Below are positions 56,736 through 64,000 of a stretch of DNA of 64,000 nucleotides, piece after piece; the first letter of the stretch is position 1; each line of letters starts with the position of its first letter. The DNA comes from Tetrastigma voinierianum (Eukaryota > Streptophyta > Magnoliopsida > Vitales > Vitaceae), in assembly GCA_016808115.1 (NCBI GenBank), contig JAEQBH010004670.1, forward strand, positions 62,001 to 126,000, in the 5' to 3' direction. A model generated the notes under the pieces. The model did no database searches. It worked only from the letters and a program-made list of their open reading frames with translations, and was not told the DNA's origin. The translations under genes were made by a program, and so were the position numbers.

Positions 56736-58320
56736 AACCTCAACCTTCTTCACGAATCTCTTCCCCTCCTTTTGAAGCCACAGGTCCTCGACACCTCTTA
56801 CGTGATGTACGGGCCTTGAACTTAGTTCCAAACCTAAATGAAATCATGGAAGAGTATGCGAGAGGAGGAAGAGACGGTTCAAGCGACTCAGCGAAATAAA
56901 GAAGAAGGAGAAGAAATTTGAAGCGGCGGGCTGAGCAATAGTGGAAGAAAGCAAAGAAGAAAAAGGGGAGCTGAAGAAACATGAGTAGAACATAGTGAAG
57001 AAAAAGCGAGCGATTGGTTTCCAGAGATGGATTTTGTCGCCTGGAGAGACAAGCTAAAGCATAGAGACTTTATAGGAGAGAGGGGCTTCAGTAAGTGGAT
57101 CTCCCTCTTCCAAGAAATTGTCGAGAAGAGAAGATGTCTTCTCTTTTATGAGCATAAAGCCCTCGAAGCCCCATTAGATGTAGTAAAGAATTCTCTTACT
57201 AATATGGTGGTATGAAAAGACAAGGCGGTTTATATCGGAGGAAAATGGATCTTGTTGATAAGGAATGAAATTGACGAACTACAATCCCGAATGAAAGAAA
57301 AAATGGTTGAAATTGAGAAAGCGGTGAGGCAGTTTTCGGAAGATTGTAGACTTGTTGGTGATGGCAGAGGCGAATCTGACGAGGAAAAACCCACGAAGTC
57401 TCTGTGCGAGGGTTGTTGGCCCGAACGAGCCAAGGTTTGGTTTATTTCATTTGTTGATTGTTTATGACCAAACCTTGATTACGATTAGGAGAATGGCGGT
57501 CTTATTGTATGCATCACGAAGGAGTTACAAATTCAATGTGGGGAAAATCATAGAAAACTCAATCTTGAGTTATACGGAGGTGGATATAGGGGACTAGTAC
57601 CTTACCCAGCATTGATCGATAGGGCGTAATATTCTGGGTGGTGTATGGAAGAGCCCAGGAGAATGACGCTGAAAACCTCACCGTGACGACAAGAATGCAA
57701 AGGCTGAAACAAAAGCGAGATAAAGAAAATTTAAAATTGAGATAGAAAACGAGAGATGATGTAGAAATACATCAAATACGGCTTCAAGTGAAACTCCCGA
57801 GCAACTATTAAAGCAGAAGTGTAAACCTGATTAAAACCCTCTCTCCCCAAGTGAGACAAGTCCATCGAGAGCAAAAATTTGGAAGCTCGAGCATCAAGTA
57901 ACCTTGTTGAATTAATAGATATCTTGAAAACAATGAGGTAAGAAATGCGAGAGGGACCAAGCCGAAATTTACAAATCAACTCAGTGAGAGATGAATGGAT
58001 GCGAGCTCGGAATAAGGGACCATAATCTGGAAGAAGCCCTAAAGCGGAGAGATGAAGAGTAGAGAAGAGCATATGGGAGTAAGAAGGCGAGTGAAGAACT
58101 CGGAAACGAGAAGATGCCTTCATCTCAGATCAACTCGAGAGGGATAATGAGCTAATAAAAATCATGAAGGAGAGAAAAGATGCCATGGAAAAGAACTTGT
58201 TGCAGAAGGCATATGCTTTTAGGTATCTGTACAAGGAACATCAGAAAGAAATAAGACCACGATGGAGAAAAGGCTGAAATGGAGGACACCTGAAACTATA
58301 GGAAAAAATGTTAGGTAGAA
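56736..58320 (+). pseudogene. ORF3 (E): plant-transposon-protein domain and coiled coil, broken
   Basis: Opens with RHLLRDVRALNLVPNLNEIM and EEYARGG (about 56780-56870), then a Lys/Glu-rich basic stretch, then 57027-57215 reads FVAWRDKLKHRDFIGERGFS, KWISLFQEIVEKRRCLLFYE and KALEAPLDVVKNSLTNMVV, and 57252-57433 reads IRNEIDELQSRMKEKMVEIE with EEKPTKSLCEG and PERAKVWF. These correspond to the B domain (FYSNL...VRG...INE...AKVWF). The remainder to 58320 is Lys/Glu-rich and probably coiled coil, heavily shifted. Confidence 0.65.
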
Positions 58321-60402
58321 GCTTAGATATGATCAGCGACAACGATAAAAATGTACTGCACTTGAGGTGGAGTTTAAGGGAACCACAAACTCTGTAGGCA
58401 AGACAAAAAATGATCCTAATCGACGAATGGCCACTTTCCGTGGGTGGTGCGCATTCCAGCGAGTGGAAGAGGCGAGTAGATCAAGTAGCCACGAGTCAGT
58501 TCCTTAGTTCTCACATACGCAGCTGGTTACAATTTTGAACCGGTCGTCACACATTCCTCCATAGGCATGATAGAAAAGAAAATAAGCACATGGATTGCCC
58601 CTTGTTCCTTCCTTGTAACGAGATGCCCCTTCAGCCAAAGACTTGATAAAAAAATTGGCAAAAATTGGTGTTCACTCTCATTTTTCATTTCTTATGTGTT
58701 TATTGTTTATTTCCTTTCCTTTGTCTTCAATAATTAGAAATTGAAGAGATTTAATAAATAGCTTTGGTGAATAATGAAGAACCCAGTTTTCTTGGTTTAA
58801 ATTTCTGAATAGCTGTGAACTATTTGGTATACTTGGAATGATTGTGGAATTGAAATGTTGTTGTATTAAGCTTCTCTGAATTAAATGGTCTAATTTAAAT
58901 AACCTTTGCACTTGTAAAATAGCATAGCAACGTATTTAGGTACCAAACAAGATTTTGATACATGAATTAGGGTAGGATGCAATGAACTGAAAAAAAAAAA
59001 GTTGTGAAGATATTAATAAATGTGTTGAACTTGAGAGCCAGGAAGATTGCAGCTTGATTGATGGAGCAAATATGACCTGTAATTATATTTTGTAAGCAGC
59101 TTAGTTATTATGAACCACAATAAACAACGCACAATGATTCGTATCTGAAACACAATGTGTGCCAAATATTAGGGACATCTTCTAGGATCAATCACAGTTA
59201 AATCTCCAAATGTCCTAGAACTTGTTAGATTATTAGTCAAGATGAAATCCTAAGCAATACCACTAACAGGAAGTGATATAGGCCATTTTTGGAAGATTTA
59301 ACCTTTCAAAGCCTACCTTATTAATATGCATCAGCATACACCTTAGTTCCTTATTTGAACTAATAGCTGCCTTATCGTGTAGCGAATGAAAGCTTTAGAT
59401 CCTCCCATGAACGCAATCCTACGGTAAAACTTAATTGCGAATTACATAATGAATACATCAATGATTGAAGAGGATAAGTTTGGGAGAATATTATTTCAAA
59501 AGTACTTGGAAGGATAAGAAATGTTGAGACAGAAAAATCAATTGAGTGAGTAAAGATGAAAAGAATGAAGAAAAGAAGTTGTGAAAAGAAAAGCGTCAAG
59601 GTGTAATAAGTTTAGTCTTGTAGCCTTCTTCCCTGGAACAATTAAGTCTTTAGGGGTGTTCAACATCTAATACCCTGATTCTAATTGGTATGGGAGTTAC
59701 TGACTCAAAGTTTGTTAAGGGTGAGGTAGCTTAAAAGAGGCGAAACATTGCACTATTCAAAAACCTTGATAAAGATGAAAAGTAAAAAGCTTCTAGAATA
59801 AGGAAGAGAGTTTCTGAGTGTGAATGTGGGTGAAAAGACACCCTGAAGGCATAAGATGCACCAAAATAAATGGGGAAGTTAGAAAGTTGACATGAATGGA
59901 AAAAGTCAAGAATGTATATGAAGGCAGGTATGTTAAAGTGTAAATGAAATCTGGGTGAAATTGAGCCTAAATTGTCTTATTACCTACCCACTTACCTCAG
60001 CCTCACATTATAAGCCTAAAATACCTAATTTGTGAAGGTGGTATGTAGCACATTAGTGGAGATTAATATGACAAGCAGCATATGAGACTTAAAAGAATAA
60101 GGAGAAGCATACTATCGAGTAATATCCCCAGAAAGATTAACTAATCTACCCGAAGGAAAAGGAAAGACCATCACACTCTGAAATCGGGGTGGGTCTCAGT
60201 GAGAAAGCGTATTGAAATCTTCACGATTCTAGTTTGGAAACATATTTAAAAAATTAATTTCAACACTAATTTATGTTTCCTGCCAAATTGTGGATTCTAT
60301 CATAAAAATGTCCTTAAAAATTGAGAGCTAAATTGTTTGAGGACAAACAACATTTTTCTTTTCTTTGGCAGGAATGACAAGAAATTTAAGTTAATGGGAA
60401 TT
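58321..60402 (+). other. Long 3' untranslated region of E
   Basis: No credible ORF. Shares blocks with B 3' UTR (near 59190-59280 and 59625-59720). The polypurine tract expected before the LTR is degraded to TTAATGGGAATT (60390-60401). Confidence 0.55.
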
Positions 60403-63372
60403 TGATGAGTCCTAAACTCATCTATTTTTATCCATTTTTCTGGCATAATTTTAGAAGTTCATAATTCATGTTAATGCTGAATTATGGAATGTTCACCAAC
60501 TTTTTTTTTTGTGGGTCTTTGAATGAAAATGAGATCATTTTAACAAGAAAAAATAAAAAAATTAGCGGAGTAGCATTCTGTATGACAGTTTAGAATGTAG
60601 CAACGAATCCCGAATGACAAGCTGGGGTATGTACGCAGCAAGGATGAAGCTGACCTCAAGCGAGAAATGGCTTGTCGCTACATAATTTTTATAGGCCAGG
60701 CGATTTTTGTGTATGATGGTTACATGTAATGAAAAGCTAGAGAGAAGTTCATAAGGAATACAGTGACATTTCTAACTCATGTCATGACACTCATGGGCAC
60801 AGCAGTAGAAACTCATGTGTGACATCTCACAGCTACATTAAGCCTCGTAAGAAGTGAAGATAGCATAAAAAAGCTCTATCGACAAAGACAACATGTTGCG
60901 ACACCTGATCCATATTGACTTTATTAGGTAAGAGATTTACGTCATGATAGAAGTTTTATATCGTGACGAGGAAAATAGCAAAACAATGATCTGGTCGAGA
61001 CAAAGTGCTTGCGACATAATTTTCCATGTTGGCGGACATTCCGACATAGAGACGAAAGCGAGACCATATGTTTGCGACCGAAGAAAACTATGTAACCTTA
61101 CTGATATTCGAGTCAACAATGATAATAAAAGACTTTTCACAATAAAATCTTTTAAGTGCAACAAACACAACATGGGCTGAAGTGAACTCTGTTCGCGATA
61201 GAGAACAGCCCTCTTGTCATGATAGAAAAGGCGATAAAGAAAGCAAGCGAAATCTTTGTTGCGTGAAAGAAGATTATGTCGTGATAATAAAAATTCTTGA
61301 GTAAGAGATTTCTATGGCGACGAGAGAACATGTCCGATAAGAAATGGAAGAACATGAGACCAACGAAACGGATATGTCACGACGAAGACTTTAATGTTGC
61401 GACGAGCAATTCCAGCGAGGACGAGAGCAAAGAAAGATGATTAGAGTGCGGCGACAAAGAAAAAGTTTGTCACGACAACAAACCAAGGCAACTGTGAGAA
61501 ACTTTGTCGCGATACAAAAATTTTATGTCGCGACACAAAGCAACGTAGCAGAAAGAAACTTAGTCGCGATAAAGAATTTGTTGTCTGGCTTATACTATTC
61601 AAGTATTCAAGGCTACTTGAGTATTCCAAAATTATCGCGACATAAACTGAGCAATACTCCAGAAAAAACTATCATCTGACATTTGCCAACTTATGTCATA
61701 GTTGAAATTGAGAATAGAGCATAAAATATGTAGCGATAGAAATGTACCCTGACGAAATGCGGGGCGACAGAATGGCTTTATCACGATAGAGCTTTCTATG
61801 TGTGAAAAAGTCCTAATTGGGCCAGAATTTTTGGGGATCCACAATTAGTGCCTAGAAGTGCGGCCCATCATTTGAAAATCTATAAATAGACACATCTAGG
61901 GCATTGTGCGCGGATTCCGCCAAACCAGGAACTTCTTGGTAGCTAGAGACTCTTGTATATTATTTTTCTGTTCTTTTGATTAGTTTTTAGAGTAGCATTT
62001 TAGCTTTAAATTCTTTTGGGATTGAACGACAATACGATTGTAAGTTTAGTGTAGGGTTAGGCTGTAAAATTTGTTTTTCATTCTTATCTGATTAAATGAA
62101 TTTGAAAATTTCAGTTCATTTAATGTGGTCGTTTGCAATTTCAATGAATTCCTTTAGTCAGTTAGTCCTTGTTATTTTTATCTAGCTTTGAAAAACTAAA
62201 AGCTAGTCTAGGAATGGATCGATGTGATTATTGTTTCTGCTCGACTTGAAGAAGTTCATAGTTAGATATTTGGATTTATTTAATCGGTATTGTTCTTGAA
62301 GCTACTTGTTCAAAATATTAGTAGCTTGTACCCAAAAAAGGATCGTATCTTGCTCCCAATTTTGAAGCCCCTCCCGAGTGACAGGAGATGGAGAATCCTG
62401 AGAGTGTGGAAGCGGTTACTTGAGAATTTATGTTAAACAGTAATGCAGAAGCAATTTAAATTCTAAAAAATCACTTAGATAGATCATTGGCCAGAGCTAC
62501 GTAGTGAGGATAGTTGGATGATGTATCAATTTAATTGATCGAGGAGTTTCTCCTGATTTGATGAGAGGATCTTGATCTGATATTATTATAGATCTAATCA
62601 GGAAGCAGAATCTCATCAAATTAGACGGATGAGTTACCAATTAGAATTGGAGAATGCTATGATATCGTCTATAGGGCGAAGTCTCGATACTAAGAAGTAG
62701 ATTATAGCTGAGAAGTCACTTGAAAGGAAAAATCACATATTTTAGAAAGAGGTTTCATATTCTCTAATAGTAACTAATTGAACCCATGTATCCAAAGGGA
62801 ATATGGATCTTTCTAATTAGTGAAATGTATGGTTTTGGAGAAATCCTGATTATCTTACCTTGCATCTTTAATGATTCGGATTTCAAAGTAATGGTGAAAT
62901 TTGTTATAAAATGATGCAAAAATTCATAATTGCACACTAATCTATTTCCCAGTGTTACTTTATCCAGTGAACTCTCCAATCCATTTATTTAAATTTTTTA
63001 CATGTAGTTATAGAGTTTTATCTAGTTTTTGCTTTTGCTTAAGTTTATAAACAAACCATTTTTAACTTTGGAGTTAAAATAGCAAAGATCTTGAGTAGAT
63101 GGGGTATTTGATATTTAGATTTGTCATCAATCCTTGTGGGAATGATATCTGGACTTATATCCATTTTATTACTTGTATGACCTGTGCACTTGCAGTGATT
63201 TAGACCAAAATCAATTTTATGGATCCTTCTTTTAAAAAGGGGTTAAACACATGTTTTTATTAAAATTTAGTCAAACAAGTTTATGGAATTTCAGCTGGGG
63301 ACTGAAAGGTTTTTGGATGGAATTGCTAATTACTTGATCAGATTTAGTCTATGTTTAAGAATCAATCAAACA
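60403..63372 (+). repeat. 3' LTR of E (2970 bp)
   Basis: TGATGAGTCC to TCAAACA, followed by the ACAAG duplication. The TATA box CTATAAATAG at 61880-61889 is intact. The palindrome array (60590-61800) is far more degraded than in the 5' LTR, whereas the last 600 bp are nearly identical to it. Confidence 0.85.
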
Positions 63373-63377
63373 ACAAG

Positions 63378-64000
63378 TATTTGCAATTTGTAGCTAAGTA
63401 ATCTGATTATTATAGTTCAAAACATGTAGTAGGAGAAAAGGTATCTTCATAATCTATACCTTATTGTTGTGCATATCCCTTTGCAACCAGCCGTGCTTTG
63501 TATTTCTGTATGCTTCCATATGCCTTTAATTTAGTTCTAAAGATCTATTTAACTCCAATAGCCTTTTGTTTCTTGGAAGAACAACCAATTTCAATTGTTG
63601 CTAACTCTTCTTCCATGGCTTTTCTCTACTCAATCTCTTCTAATGCCTTCTCAAAGCTTCTTGGATATGCTACATACATAGCCTATGTTGTTGTATATAT
63701 ATCCTATAAAGATCTTAACTTCTTTGGGGCTTCCTCTTCTAACAAGCTTTGTGAGCTTGAGGATATGCTACTTAAAATAGGTGAATTAGGCACCAATGGG
63801 AATGAAGTGGTAGACTCTGAAGAAATAGTTTATGGATAATGAGTTTCTTGCATTTCATTTAGTTTTCCCTCATCATCTATAATACCCTCAAATCGAATTG
63901 TGCCTTATTCACCTTCATGCCATGCTCAGCTTCCTTCTTCATTGAAGTTCATATTTCTACTAATAACCCTTCCCTTGCGGGATCAAAAAAGCACATGTAC
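63378..64000 (-). pseudogene. pol: Copia integrase-RT linker and RT start (C)
   Basis: The minus strand reads EALEEIE-stop-RKAMEEELATIEI (about 63660-63590), KQKAIGVK, FRTKLKAYGSIQ (to 63510), KYKARLVAKGYAQQ (63510-63470), a stop, then GIDYEDTFSPT (63462-63430): the canonical opening of copia RT. Right of 63700 the sequence is the variable linker after integrase, with a serine/acidic composition. The gene continues off the right edge. Confidence 0.85.

Larger units (their letters stand above)
47042..63372 (+). mobile_element. Athila-like Ty3/gypsy element E, full length with ORF3, nested in C
   Basis: 5' LTR 47042-49953, gag, protease, RT, RNase H, integrase, palindrome spacer with TATA box, ORF3, long 3' UTR, 3' LTR 60403-63372. 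Perfect target-site duplication ACAAG (47037-47041 and 63373-63377). Same family as A1/A2 and B by ORF order, palindromes and LTR starts. At 16.3 kb it is within the known size range of large Athila-type elements. All genes are broken. Confidence 0.9.
30742..64000 (-). mobile_element. Ty1/copia element C, carrying nested elements G, F and E, leaves the window at the right edge
   Basis: Minus-strand pieces in order: linker and RT start (64000-63378), RT (47036-46946), RT and connection (42903-42454), RNase H (42453-41830), polypurine tract, and 3' LTR in two parts (41790-41689 and 32368-30742). Gag, protease, integrase and 5' LTR would lie right of 64000. Removing E, F and G with one copy of each target duplication rejoins the coding or LTR sequence. 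The left flank is CAACT (30737-30741). Confidence 0.85.

Noticed and set aside
63498..63839. Plus-strand frame of 113 codons at the right edge
   Set aside because: The minus strand of the same region is clear copia RT and linker, so the plus frame is its shadow.

Overview
The window is plant nuclear DNA, most likely eudicot and probably from pericentromeric or other repeat-rich heterochromatin. It is almost entirely a stack of nested, decayed LTR retrotransposons. The plant assignment rests on primer-binding sites matching the 3' end of tRNA-Asp (the Athila lineage of Ty3/gypsy), an Athila-type third ORF downstream of pol, a Ty1/copia pol, and a broken D-type cyclin gene. I see no intact gene: every coding region carries stops or frameshifts. 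The species cannot be named from the sequence.

Layout. (1) 1-10258, minus strand: two Athila-like elements. A1 (4473-10258) has its 5' LTR at 8401-10258, then gag, protease and reverse transcriptase running leftwards. It is broken at 4472/4473 by A2, whose 5' LTR (1838-4472) and leader are joined by an internal deletion to an integrase end, a spacer and the start of ORF3, leaving at base 1. (2) 10495-29246: element D, minus strand, with LTRs at 10495-11098 and 28739-29246, a gag fragment and a tandem-repeat region, split by the plus-strand Athila-like element B (12503-27696). (3) 29247-30393: a CYCD3-like cyclin pseudogene interrupted by a 687-bp foldback/MITE-like element. A short solo LTR (H) sits in its apparent intron. 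(4) 30742 to beyond 64000: copia element C, minus strand, carrying three insertions: Athila-type element G (32369-41688) in the C 3' LTR, a 4-kb solo LTR (F, 42904-46940) in the C reverse transcriptase, and Athila-like element E (47042-63372), also in the C reverse transcriptase. G and E have perfect 5-bp target-site duplications (ATCAT and ACAAG).

How the parts work together. In the Athila-like family of A1/A2, B and E, each copy has gag-protease-RT-RNase H-integrase, then a spacer, then a third ORF (plant-transposon-protein domain followed by coiled coil), then a long 3' UTR. The most unusual feature is an array of degenerate 10-bp palindromes, TGTCGCGACA, recurring every few tens of bases. 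It lies in the LTR just upstream of the TATA box and again in the spacer just upstream of ORF3. In E the second array is also followed by a TATAAATAG box. I infer that the spacer may be an internal promoter for ORF3 built from the same sites as the LTR promoter. A second oddity is in B, whose LTR 3' ends have absorbed tandem copies of the primer-binding site and leader.

Coordinates of internal protein domains in decayed copies are approximate. Family assignments are from recognised motifs and not from a database search.
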